From contig NZ_VFMR01000001.1 in NCBI RefSeq assembly GCF_006715145.1, positions 868,001-932,000 of the forward strand: a stretch of DNA of 64,000 bases, in the 5' to 3' direction. The translations under genes were made by a program, and so were the position numbers. This DNA is from Microbacterium sp. SLBN-146. Lineage in GTDB: Bacteria; Actinomycetota; Actinomycetes; Actinomycetales; Microbacteriaceae. This document shows, piece after piece, positions 8,159 to 15,353 of the stretch (positions are counted from its first letter, which is position 1; each line of letters starts with the position of its first letter). Below the pieces are notes generated by a model. It saw only the letters and a program-made list of their open reading frames with translations, had not been told where the DNA came from and did no database searches.

Positions 8159-8581
8159 ATGCCGGACCTCGAGGTCGAGCGGTGGTACCGCCCGTGCCGG
8201 TCGGCACGGACCCGAACTGCACGCCGCACCAGGAACGCCGTCCTGCGGTTGCGCGATGCGTTGCACACGTGCGATGTCGGTGCATTGCGGAGGCTGCTGC
8301 ATCCGCGTGTCTCCCTCGTGATCGACGGCGGCGGGATTCTCCCTGCGCCCGCGCACGCTGTGACAGGCGGCGTCGCCGTCACAAGGGCTCTCGTTCAGGC
8401 CATCGCCGGCGTCCCCCGGGCATCGATCGAGGAGGCGCACGTCAACGGGCAGAGCGGACTCACGCTCCGCGTAGCAGGAAGGGTCATCGCCGTGATGGGG
8501 ATCGGCGTGCGCGGGCAGCGGATCCATCAGATATGGCTCATCGCGAATCCGGTGAAGCTCACCGACTGGAATCGGCCCTGA
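8159..8581 (+). CDS. Stand-alone ECF41 C-terminal (SnoaL/NTF2-like) domain protein
   Basis: The 140-residue protein begins 7 bp after the sigma factor stop, without a clear SD, so it is probably translationally coupled. From residue 25 to the end it looks like the C-terminal domain of an ECF41 sigma factor. It has an IDGGG motif at about 56, a strand pattern ending in IHQIWLIANPVKL with the NPxKL motif at 130, and no sigma region 2 or 4. The N-terminal 25 residues are Arg-rich. The fused domain regulates the sigma factor in ECF41 proteins, so a free copy could act in trans on the sigma factor or bind the same ligand; that is inference. Start codon is uncertain. Confidence 0.65.
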   Translation: MPDLEVERWYRPCRSARTRTARRTRNAVLRLRDALHTCDVGALRRLLHPRVSLVIDGGGILPAPAHAVTGGVAVTRALVQAIAGVPRASIEEAHVNGQSGLTLRVAGRVIAVMGIGVRGQRIHQIWLIANPVKLTDWNRP

Positions 8582-8592
8582 GTTCGCGGGGT

Positions 8593-8619
8593 CGTCACAG
8601 GCGACGACGCCATCCGGTC
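8593..8619 (+). promoter_or_regulatory. ECF41-type promoter element for the second SDR gene
   Basis: CGTCACA, 16 bases, GGTC, followed by TTCCTGGT. The second box is 55 bases before the SDR start at 8674. It shares box sequences, spacing and downstream bases with the copies at 6246 and 6295, and lies in an otherwise featureless 92-bp gap. Confidence 0.7.
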
Positions 8620-8673
8620 TTCCTGGTAGAGCGTGCCGACACGAGGCGCGCGACCTCATCGAAAGGCACGAAC

Positions 8674-9429
8674 ATGGCAAGAATCGTCGTCATCGGCGGC
8701 ACGGGGCTCATCGGATCGAAGGTCGTGGCGAAGCTGACCGCGCAGGGACACGACGTCGTCGCCGCCTCACCGGCGACAGGCGTGAACAGCATCACGAATG
8801 AGGGAGTCGCCGATGCCCTCGTCGGCGCGAACGTGGTGGTCGACGTGTCCAACTCACCGTCCTTCGAAGAGAGCGACGTGATGGAGTTCTTCACCACCTC
8901 CACCACCAATCTGCTCGCCGCCGAACACGAGGCGGGAGTCGCACACCACGTCGCCCTCACGATCGTCGGTACGAATCGGCCGCAGCGCATCCCCTACTTC
9001 CGGGCCAAGACCGCTCAAGAGAAGCTCATCCGCGACTCGGGAATCGGCTTCTCCCTCGTGCATGCGACGCAGTTCTTCGAGTTCGTCGGGAGCATCGCCG
9101 ACATCTCCACGGACGGTCTCACCGTCACCCTTCCGGGCGCGCTCATCCAGCCGATGGCTGCTGACGACGTCGCAACGGCCGTGAGCGACGCGGCCGGTGG
9201 CGGACCGGTCGGCGACATCGAGGTGGCGGGGCCGGAGCGGTTCGGTCTCGACGAGTTCGTCCGCCGCGGTCTCACCTTCCGAGGCGACCCGCGCACGGTC
9301 GTCCGCGACGACGATGCCCCCTACTACGGCGCGAGGATCGAGGAGCGCACGCTCATCCCCGTCGACGGTGCGCGCATCTTCGAGACCCGCCTCGACGAGT
9401 GGCTCCCCCTCAACCCGCCTCGGACGTAG
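8674..9429 (+). CDS. Atypical SDR, NmrA-like NAD(P)-binding protein (paralogue 2)
   Basis: This 251-residue paralogue of the protein at 6383 has the same MARIVVIGGTGLIGSK start, TGVNSITNEG block, VVVDVSNSP, HHVALTIVGTNRPQ and LVHATQFFEFVGSI segments. It is about 20 residues shorter at the C-terminus. ATG 8674 follows an AAAGG ribosome binding site. Its own ECF41-type element lies 55 bp upstream. The pair of SDRs around the sigma gene suggests oxidised or electrophilic substrates handled under cell-envelope or redox stress. The 3' end overlaps the convergent ECF42 gene by 20 bp. Confidence 0.82.
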   Translation: MARIVVIGGTGLIGSKVVAKLTAQGHDVVAASPATGVNSITNEGVADALVGANVVVDVSNSPSFEESDVMEFFTTSTTNLLAAEHEAGVAHHVALTIVGTNRPQRIPYFRAKTAQEKLIRDSGIGFSLVHATQFFEFVGSIADISTDGLTVTLPGALIQPMAADDVATAVSDAAGGGPVGDIEVAGPERFGLDEFVRRGLTFRGDPRTVVRDDDAPYYGARIEERTLIPVDGARIFETRLDEWLPLNPPRT

Positions 9430-10729
9430 CAGCGCGAAGCGCCGCGATCCGGCGGGTCAGGAACCGGCGCTCGGGATCGGACGGCGCGAGTTCGAGTGCG
9501 CGCGTGTAGTGCGCGAGAGCCTCGGCCTCCTGCCCGCAGCGGCGGAGAAGGTCTGCGCGCGTCGCGTGGAACAGGTGGTATCCGCTGAGCCGGGCGTCGT
9601 CGATGCCGTCGAGCACGACGAGCCCGGCCTCAGGACCCCGTGCGAACCCGACCGCGACCGCACGGTTCAGTTCGATCACAGGAGACGGCGAGACGCGGGC
9701 GAGTCTCGCGTAGAGTTCCGCGATCCGTTCGAAGTCGGTCGACTCCGCCGACGGGGCGGTCGCGTGGTGCTTCGCGATCTCGGCCTGCAGGCGGTAGGGG
9801 CCGGCGACCCCGTCGAAGCGTCGTCGCGCCGACTCGGATGCCGCGAGCGTCGCAACACCGGCGCCGATCAGCGTGGCATCCCACCGTCGCCGATCCTGAT
9901 CGTCCATGAGCACGAGCTCGCCGTGCGCATCGAGGCGTGCCGCTGCGCGCGAGTGCTGGAACTGCATGAGTGCGAGGAGCCCGAGGACTTCAGGCAGGAG
10001 CGGCGAGTCGGACATGAGCGACGCGACGAGCCGCGTGAGCCGGATCGCGTCATCGGCCAGCGAGACGCGTATGAGTTCGGCGCTGCCCGAGTACCCCTCC
10101 GTGAAGAGGAGGTACAGCACCGACAGGACGCCGTCGGTGCGTTCGGGGAGTCGTTCGGGACCGGGCACGCGGTAGGGGATCCCCGCCTCACGGATCCGAG
10201 CCCGGGCCCGAACGAGTCTCTTCTGCATCGCGGACTCCGCCACGAGGAATGCGCGTGCGATCTCGCTCACATCGAGGCCGACGACCGTTCGGAGCGTCAG
10301 CGCGACACGCGCCTCGAGGGAGAGCGCCGGGTGGCAGCACGTGAAGATCAATCGGAGCCGGTCGTCGTCGAAGACGCCGTCCGCCGGCTCCTCCCCGGGG
10401 GCACCGAGCGACCGTGCGCGCTCTTCCGCGAGGTCCACGATCACCTCGACGGCCGCCTTGCCGGCCGCCGTGCGCTCGGTCGCCCGTCGCCGCAGGGCAT
10501 CCACGGCGGCATTGCGCGCCGCCGTCGTGAGCCACGCGGCCGGGTTGTCCGGGATGCCACGCCGCCGCCACGCCGTCAGGGCGTGGGCTACGGCATCCTG
10601 GAGCGCATCCTCGGCGAGCTCCCAATCCCCGGTTCGACGGATGAGCGTCGCGACGATACGGAGCCGTTCGTCGGCGACCGCCGAGGCGAGCACGTCGCTC
10701 ACCTCGGTGGCCGTCGGCAGAACCGTCAT
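9410..10729 (-). CDS. ECF42-family RNA polymerase sigma factor with TPR-like C-terminal extension
   Basis: The 439-residue protein has sigma region 2 at about 15-85 (TGDWELAEDALQDAVAHAL), the ECF42-typical FTCCHPALSLEARVALTLR segment and a region 4 helix-turn-helix. A long helical extension from about 200 to the end includes an alpha-helical repeat region (ALAHYTRALELAPSDPERRF) of the SigK/DUF6596 type. ECF42 factors are encoded next to DGPF (YCII) proteins, and that partner lies 4 bp upstream here. No anti-sigma gene is present; the C-terminal extension is the likely control element, as described for the family. The start at 10727-10729 gives normal length, although the SD is poor. Confidence 0.88.
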   Translation of the reverse strand: MTVLPTATEVSDVLASAVADERLRIVATLIRRTGDWELAEDALQDAVAHALTAWRRRGIPDNPAAWLTTAARNAAVDALRRRATERTAAGKAAVEVIVDLAEERARSLGAPGEEPADGVFDDDRLRLIFTCCHPALSLEARVALTLRTVVGLDVSEIARAFLVAESAMQKRLVRARARIREAGIPYRVPGPERLPERTDGVLSVLYLLFTEGYSGSAELIRVSLADDAIRLTRLVASLMSDSPLLPEVLGLLALMQFQHSRAAARLDAHGELVLMDDQDRRRWDATLIGAGVATLAASESARRRFDGVAGPYRLQAEIAKHHATAPSAESTDFERIAELYARLARVSPSPVIELNRAVAVGFARGPEAGLVVLDGIDDARLSGYHLFHATRADLLRRCGQEAEALAHYTRALELAPSDPERRFLTRRIAALRAATSEAG

Positions 10730-10733
10730 CGAG

Positions 10734-11066
10734 TCACTCGAACGGCCAGACAGGCCGCACCTCGACACGCCCGAACCGAGCCATCGGGTGCTTCGAGGCG
10801 ATGTCGACGGCCTCGTCGAGATCGGCGACGTCGATGAGGTCGAAGCCGGCGATCCACTCCTTCGTCTCGGTGAAGGGACCGTCGGTGAGGATCGTGCGGC
10901 CGTCACGCACGGTGACCGTCGTGGCATCCGTCGGCGGACGAAGTCGGTTGCCGACTCTCGCAGCGCCGCGGCTCTCGACATCGGCCGACCACTCCTCGAT
11001 GTTGTCCTCCTCGGGCACGTACTCGGGCGCGGCAGGGTCGCTGACGATGAAAAGCAGATACTCCAT
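10734..11066 (-). CDS. YCII-related DGPF protein, partner of the ECF42 sigma factor
   Basis: This is a 110-residue YCII/DGPF-domain protein: MEYLLFIVSDP at the N-terminus, then RTILTDGPFTETKEWIAGFD carrying the DGPF motif, and VEVRPVWPFE at the end. ATG 11066 is preceded by an ideal AGAGGAGGA ribosome binding site, which favours it over the in-frame start 21 codons further up. DGPF genes are the diagnostic neighbours and usual targets of ECF42 sigma factors. The protein probably has a ferredoxin-like dimeric fold, and its enzymatic activity is unknown. The sigma gene follows after 4 bp, so the two form one operon. Confidence 0.9.
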   Translation of the reverse strand: MEYLLFIVSDPAAPEYVPEEDNIEEWSADVESRGAARVGNRLRPPTDATTVTVRDGRTILTDGPFTETKEWIAGFDLIDVADLDEAVDIASKHPMARFGRVEVRPVWPFE

Positions 11067-11129
11067 GGGTGTCCTCCTCTGGAAACCGTTCTTGTCAGGA
11101 CGACGGATGAGATGAGCCCGGGAGGACAC

Positions 11130-11801
11130 TCACCCGTCGAATTTCTCCCAATTGCCCTCGGAGACCACAGACGCGACGCCGTCGACGATCGAGATCGCCG
11201 TCTGCTCGTCGATCGCGTACGCGGGGCCAGGCATCTGCTCAGCCCACCGGCGTGCCCGCTCGGTCGTGTTGCCCGTCCATCCGGGGTAGTCGAGGTGGGG
11301 GAAGATCGAGAAGTCCACGACTCCGAGCGTTTCGTCGGTGCCGTCGGGCTGCCAGTCGACGAACTCGCGGCCGATCCGCGGCGTCATGACCATGCTCCCC
11401 GCGCTGACACCGACCCACACGGTCTCGTCCAGCGTGGGGATGAGGTCGGCGAGGCCGGACTCCCGCATCCAGCGCGCGAGATAGACGGCTTCGCCCCCGT
11501 CGACCAGAAGCACGTCGGCCTCGCGAACCCACGGAACCCACCGCTCTTCGCCGATGCTCGGGAGCGCCGTCAGTTCGAGCAGCCCGATGGATTTCCAGCC
11601 CAGTTCCGTCAGTCCCGTCTGCCCCTCCCACCGGCCGGCCACCGTCTTCCATACCGTCTCGGGCGTGCACATGGGCTGACCCCACTGCGCCGTGACGATG
11701 AGGAGCGCGCGGCAGTCGGCGATCGGTTTGCCGAGAAGGTCGACGAGCGTGCGACGGATGCTGTCGTTCGTGATGCCGCCGGAGGTGAGGAGGAGCTTCA
11801 T
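11130..11801 (-). CDS. Peptidase E (family S51 dipeptidase-like)
   Basis: This 223-residue cytoplasmic protein of the class I glutamine amidotransferase-like fold has LLLTSGGITND at the N-terminus and VLLVDGGEAVYLARW in the middle. The nucleophile elbow WVGVSAGSMVM (Ser in GVSAG) is followed by a conserved acidic/His region DFSIFPHLDYPG. Peptidase E cleaves Asp-X dipeptides; this Ser and the downstream His are consistent with that chemistry. It is in the same direction as the ECF42/DGPF pair, 63 bp upstream, and may be part of that transcription unit. ATG 11801 has a GAAGG ribosome binding site. Confidence 0.85.
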   Translation of the reverse strand: MKLLLTSGGITNDSIRRTLVDLLGKPIADCRALLIVTAQWGQPMCTPETVWKTVAGRWEGQTGLTELGWKSIGLLELTALPSIGEERWVPWVREADVLLVDGGEAVYLARWMRESGLADLIPTLDETVWVGVSAGSMVMTPRIGREFVDWQPDGTDETLGVVDFSIFPHLDYPGWTGNTTERARRWAEQMPGPAYAIDEQTAISIVDGVASVVSEGNWEKFDG

Positions 11802-11932
11802 CGTGTGCCTTCGCGCGTCGGTGGACTGCCAGTAGGGGCGAAGCTAACAGAACCCACCGACGTCGTCGATGGCGGCGGTTGAGGTTCGGCGATGATGGAC
11901 GAGATCCCCGCATCCTGTTCCGAGGAGGACGC

Positions 11933-12790
11933 ATGAGCGACATCCGAGACCGCACCGACGAGGTCGTCATCTCCCCCGCCGCGCTCGCGGCGGCGCTCGG
12001 TAGCGAGGCGCCTCCCGTCGTGCTCGACGTCAGGTGGCGCCTCGACCGACCGGACCGGCGCAGCGATCACGCGAGCGGACACATTCCAGGCGCCGTATAC
12101 GTCGACCTCGACCACGATCTCGCCGATCACGGTGCGCCTGCGACGGAGGGCCGTCATCCCCTTCCTTCGACCGCACACCTCCAAGCGGCGGCGCGATCGT
12201 GGGGGATCTCCGAGGGCGACGCGGTCGTCGTCGCCGACGACCTCAACGGCATGTCGGCGGCGCGGGCGTGGTGGCTGCTGCGTGCAGCGGGTCTCGCGGA
12301 CGTGCGCATCCTCGACGGCGGCCTGAGCGCATGGCGCGCCGCCGGGCTCCCGCTCGAGGAGGGCAGCGTCGTCCCGGTCCCCGGCGATGTCGTGCTCACG
12401 TCGGGCGCGCTTCCCACGGTGGATCTCGACGAGGTCGCCGCCTTCGCGGCATCCGGCATGCTGATCGACGCCCGCGCGAGCGAACGCTACCGCGGTGACG
12501 TCGAACCCATCGATCCCCGCGCGGGCCACATCCCGGGTGCCGTCAATCGACCGACGACCCAGAACGTCGTCGCGGGTGCGGGATTCAAGCCCGCCGCGGA
12601 GCTTCGTGCGGAGTTCGAAGCGCTCGGCGTCCGGACAGATGTGCCGACGGCGGTGTACTGCGGATCGGGCGTCACCGCCGCACACCAGATCGCGGCGCTC
12701 ACGATCGCCGGATTCGATGCGGCGCTGTTCCCCGGTTCGTGGAGCCAGTGGTCGAACCATCCGGATCGCCCCGTCGCCACGGGAGACTGA
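11933..12790 (+). CDS. Two-domain thiosulfate/3-mercaptopyruvate sulfurtransferase
   Basis: The 285-residue protein has two rhodanese domains. The N-terminal domain (about 12-145) has LDVRW, GHIPGAVYVDLD and DDLNGMSAARAWWLL and lacks a catalytic Cys. The C-terminal domain (about 160-280) has IDARASERYRGD, HIPGAVNRPT and the active-site loop VYCGSGVTA with the nucleophilic cysteine. That tandem arrangement is typical of SseA-type enzymes, which transfer sulfane sulfur from thiosulfate or mercaptopyruvate to thiol acceptors. ATG 11933 follows GAGGAGGAC. It sits 400 bp from the persulfide module at 13.1 kb and may feed sulfane sulfur metabolism; that link is inferred. Confidence 0.88.
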   Translation: MSDIRDRTDEVVISPAALAAALGSEAPPVVLDVRWRLDRPDRRSDHASGHIPGAVYVDLDHDLADHGAPATEGRHPLPSTAHLQAAARSWGISEGDAVVVADDLNGMSAARAWWLLRAAGLADVRILDGGLSAWRAAGLPLEEGSVVPVPGDVVLTSGALPTVDLDEVAAFAASGMLIDARASERYRGDVEPIDPRAGHIPGAVNRPTTQNVVAGAGFKPAAELRAEFEALGVRTDVPTAVYCGSGVTAAHQIAALTIAGFDAALFPGSWSQWSNHPDRPVATGD

Positions 12791-12820
12791 CGCCGCGCGC
12801 ACGCGGCCGATCGCGAACGC

Positions 12821-13036
12821 TCAGGATGCCAGCTTCCGCAGCGCGCCGCCCTTGTGCGTCGCCCGCGCACCCGTCTTCTCCGACTCCACCAGGTAGGCAG
12901 GATCCTCGGTCGATGCCGTGAATTTCTGACCGTCGAACTCGAAGTCGGCGGTCTTCTTCTCGACGATCGATCCTCGCGTGCGTCCCTGCGACGTGTTCCA
13001 GCTGACCCGATCGCCTTTCGCCAGATCCTTCGCCAT
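12821..13036 (-). CDS. DUF2945 (hypervirulence-associated TUDOR) domain protein
   Basis: This is a 71-residue, basic single-domain protein: KGDRVSWNTSQGRTRGSIVE at the start, then FDGQKFTASTEDPAYLVESE and a C-terminal HKGG-ALRKL. That is the compact DUF2945/TUDOR fold found in many actinobacteria and fungi. Function is unknown. The start at 13036 is chosen for its AGAGGA ribosome binding site and standard length. The frame stays open upstream, but that region carries the divergent persulfide-operon promoter. Confidence 0.8.
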   Translation of the reverse strand: MAKDLAKGDRVSWNTSQGRTRGSIVEKKTADFEFDGQKFTASTEDPAYLVESEKTGARATHKGGALRKLAS

Positions 13037-13128
13037 GGCGCCATCCTCTCGCTCGATGCGGACATCGTCTCCGAGCGACGGCATGGCTGTCTCGGGGTTG
13101 ACAGCCTCGTACATCCGCGCGCACTCGC

Positions 13129-13156
13129 TTGACATGGATACCCCTGGGGGTATTCT
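13129..13156 (+). promoter_or_regulatory. Promoter and CstR/CsoR-type operator of the persulfide operon
   Basis: TTGACA at 13129-13134 and TATTCT at 13151-13156 are separated by 16 bases and form a good housekeeping promoter. The spacer contains ATACCCC-TG-GGGGTAT (13138-13153), the inverted repeat bound by CsoR/CstR-family repressors, so repressor binding would block polymerase directly. The cstB-like start codon is 30 bp further on. A second copy of the operator is at 15699-15712, next to the second repressor gene. Confidence 0.85.
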
Positions 13157-13186
13157 TGTGTCATCACTTCCGCGAAAGAGGACGAC

Positions 13187-14653
13187 ATGCTGCTGGAGCG
13201 CTTCTACGACGATGACCTCGCTCAGGCGAGCTACGTGATCGGATGCCAGGCCACAGGCGAAGCCATCGTGGTCGACGCGCGCCGTGACGTGCAGATCTAC
13301 CTCGACGCCGTCGCGAAGCACGGCATGCGCATCGTGGCGGTGACCGAGACGCACATCCACGCCGACTACCTGTCAGGAACGCGGGAGTTGGCGGGCGCGA
13401 CCGGTGCCGCCATCCATGTCTCCGGGGAGGGAGGGCCCGACTGGCAGTACGGCTTCGATGCGAATCTGCTGCGCGACGGTGATGTCCTCACCGTCGGCAA
13501 CATCCGCGTTCAGGCCCGCCACACTCCCGGCCACACGCCCGAACACCTCGCCTTCCTCGTGACCGACGGGGCGTTCGCCGACGAGCCCGGATACATGCTG
13601 TCGGGAGACTTCGTCTTCGTCGGCGACCTCGGCCGACCCGACCTGCTGGACGAAGCGGCCGGCGGGAAGAACACGCGGTTCCAAGGAGCCCAGGATCTGT
13701 TCGACAGCCTCCGGCGTGTGCTCCTCGAGCTCCCGGACCACGTGCAGATCCATCCCGCGCACGGAGCCGGGAGCGCGTGCGGCAAGGCTCTCGGTGCGAT
13801 CGCGTCGACGACGGTGGGATACGAGCGTCTGCACGCGTGGTGGGGTCCCTACCTTGCCGCCGACGATCGTGACGGGTTCGTCGCGGAGCTTCTGGACGGT
13901 CAGCCCGACGCCCACGCGTACTTCGCGCGCATGAAGCGCGAGAACCGCGATGGTCCCGCGGTCCTCGGGACTCTCCCCGCGTTGCGCGAGCTCGGACCCG
14001 CCGAGACCCTGACACTGATCAGCGCCGACGAGGCGGTCTTCGTCGACACCCGCGAACCCGACTCGGTGCGGGCGGGAACACTCCCCGGAGCCTTGGCGAT
14101 CCCCGCGGTCGGGAAGACGGCGATGTGGGGCGCGTGGGCGCTCGACCCCGAGCGCGAGAAGCGGCCGCTCATCCTCCTGGCCCGCGATGAGGCACAGGCA
14201 GAGGGCATCCGCGCACACCTGATCCGGGTGGGGATCGACGCGTATGCGGGGTATCTCACCGACCTCGGGTCGCTCCCCACGGTTTCCTCCGCGAGCGTGA
14301 CGCCGCAGGCCGTGAGCGAACTCGATGACGTGTTCGTGGTCGACGTCCGTGAAGCGAGCGAGTACGCCGCCGGGCATGTTCCGGGGGCGACCCGGATCGG
14401 GGCGGGACGAATCCTGTGGGAGACCGATCGGCTCCCCACGGATCGCACGATCGTCACGTACTGCCAGAGCGGTGCCCGCAACATCGTCGTGAGCCAGGCG
14501 CTGCGTCGCGCTGGCATCCCGGTCGTCGAACTCGCGGGCAGCTACGCCGGCTGGGTAGACGCTCAGGCGTCGGCCGGCGCCAGGCGTGGCCTGACCCCTC
14601 GATCTCAGAACCGCAGGAAACGGAGAAGATATGTGTGCACGGGTGACGTGTGA
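13187..14653 (+). CDS. cstB: CstB-like persulfide dioxygenase/rhodanese fusion
   Basis: The 488-residue protein has three domains. An ETHE1-type metallo-beta-lactamase domain (about 1-235) carries THIHADYLSG (His56, His58, Asp60), a HTPGHTPEH loop and SGDFVFVGDLGRPDLL. A rhodanese-like domain without active-site cysteine (about 265-355) and a C-terminal rhodanese (about 375-470) with YCQSGARN (Cys426) follow. This is the order in Staphylococcus CstB, which oxidises low-molecular-weight persulfides with O2 to sulfite and makes thiosulfate. Strong AAAGAGGA ribosome binding site. The final 20 residues are unusually basic, and the stop lies 23 bp inside the next small gene, so the natural C-terminus may have been extended. 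Expression is predicted to be relieved when CstR is persulfidated. Confidence 0.9.
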   Translation: MLLERFYDDDLAQASYVIGCQATGEAIVVDARRDVQIYLDAVAKHGMRIVAVTETHIHADYLSGTRELAGATGAAIHVSGEGGPDWQYGFDANLLRDGDVLTVGNIRVQARHTPGHTPEHLAFLVTDGAFADEPGYMLSGDFVFVGDLGRPDLLDEAAGGKNTRFQGAQDLFDSLRRVLLELPDHVQIHPAHGAGSACGKALGAIASTTVGYERLHAWWGPYLAADDRDGFVAELLDGQPDAHAYFARMKRENRDGPAVLGTLPALRELGPAETLTLISADEAVFVDTREPDSVRAGTLPGALAIPAVGKTAMWGAWALDPEREKRPLILLARDEAQAEGIRAHLIRVGIDAYAGYLTDLGSLPTVSSASVTPQAVSELDDVFVVDVREASEYAAGHVPGATRIGAGRILWETDRLPTDRTIVTYCQSGARNIVVSQALRRAGIPVVELAGSYAGWVDAQASAGARRGLTPRSQNRRKRRRYVCTGDV

Positions 14654-14762
14654 CCAGTGCGGCAAGGCGACCTGGGAGGGTTGCGGCCAGCACGTCGAAG
14701 AAGCCCTCGACGGAGTGCCGGCCGACCAGCGATGCCCGGGGCACCCCCGTGCCGCGGCGTAG
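14631..14762 (+). CDS. 43-residue Cys-rich mini-protein of the persulfide operon (copy 1)
   Basis: The small frame encodes MCARVTCDQCGKATWEGCGQ, continues with a HVEEALDGVP stretch and ends after RCPGHPRAAA. It has five cysteines (residues 2, 7, 10, 18, 35) and two histidines in 43 residues. It overlaps the end of the cstB-like gene by 23 bp and has its own CGGAGAAG ribosome binding site. A second copy at 15149 conserves CGKATW-x-GCGQHV and the later RC-x-GH. The CxxC plus GCGQH pattern suggests metal binding or thiol chemistry. I know similar short actinobacterial hypothetical proteins but no assigned function. Confidence 0.8.
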   Translation: MCARVTCDQCGKATWEGCGQHVEEALDGVPADQRCPGHPRAAA

Positions 14763-14815
14763 TGGCGTGAACGAAACAGCGAAGGCCACGGGCCTCGAGA
14801 TCGTTCAGTAGACGC

Positions 14816-15124
14816 ATGCCTTCCACACTCGAGAGCACCGCTGGACGGTCGGTGCCTCACGACAGTGACGCGCAGAAGCGGATCTCGCACCGCTTGCGAC
14901 GAGCTCGGGGTCAGCTGGATGCCGTCATCGCCGCCGTCGAGGCGAATGATCCCTGCCGTGACGTCGTCACTCAACTGGCGGCCGTCACGAGCGCGCTCAA
15001 TCGAGCGGGCTTCACGATCGTCTCCACAGCGATGAAGGAGTGCCTTGCGACTCCCGAAGACTCTCGGACCGACACCGACCCGACCCCCGAAGAGATCGAG
15101 AAGCTCTTCATGATGCTCGCGTGA
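14816..15124 (+). CDS. cstR: CstR-type persulfide-sensing repressor (copy 1)
   Basis: This 102-residue all-helical protein belongs to the CsoR/RcnR family: KRISHRLRRARGQLDAV, then DPCRDVVTQLAAVTSAL and FTIVSTAMKECL. The two conserved cysteines are Cys47 and Cys76, 29 residues apart. The histidine that completes the Cu(I) site in CsoR (four before the second Cys) is Ala72. That dicysteine, His-less pattern is the CstR (persulfide sensor) signature, matching its operon with a persulfide dioxygenase. It would form a tetramer and release DNA when the cysteines become cross-linked by sulfane sulfur. ATG 14816 has only a weak SD. Confidence 0.88.
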   Translation: MPSTLESTAGRSVPHDSDAQKRISHRLRRARGQLDAVIAAVEANDPCRDVVTQLAAVTSALNRAGFTIVSTAMKECLATPEDSRTDTDPTPEEIEKLFMMLA

Positions 15125-15148
15125 CGCGAGCGACCAGAAGGAAAACCC

Positions 15149-15310
15149 ATGTGTTACCCAGCGACATGCAAGAAGTGCGGCAAGGCGACCTGGAAGGGCT
15201 GCGGCCAGCACGTCGACCAGGTGATGAGGGGCGTTCCGTCGTCTCAGCGGTGCACGGGGCACGCGAACGAACCTTCGACGGGATTCTTCGCGCGTCTCTT
15301 CGGTCAGTGA
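15149..15310 (+). CDS. 53-residue Cys-rich mini-protein (copy 2)
   Basis: The frame runs from ATG 15149 (GAAGGAAAA ribosome binding site) to TGA 15310. It encodes MCYPATCKKCGKATWKGCGQ, then HVDQVMRGVP and RCTGHAN, with a short amphipathic tail GFFARLFGQ absent from the 14631 copy. The cysteines (2, 7, 10, 18, 35) align one to one with the first copy, as do both His positions of the HV and GH motifs. It directly follows the first CstR gene (24 bp), ending the operon. Probably a metal- or sulfane-sulfur-binding peptide; function unknown. Confidence 0.8.
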   Translation: MCYPATCKKCGKATWKGCGQHVDQVMRGVPSSQRCTGHANEPSTGFFARLFGQ

Positions 15311-15353
15311 GCGGAACGGTCAGGCGGAACTGCGGAACGGGCGAGAGTGAGAG

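Noticed and set aside
13373..15262. Long minus-strand frame (about 630 codons) across the cstB and cstR region
   Set aside because: It runs through conserved genes on the plus strand that have ribosome binding sites and catalytic motifs; the translation is Arg/Pro-rich noise.
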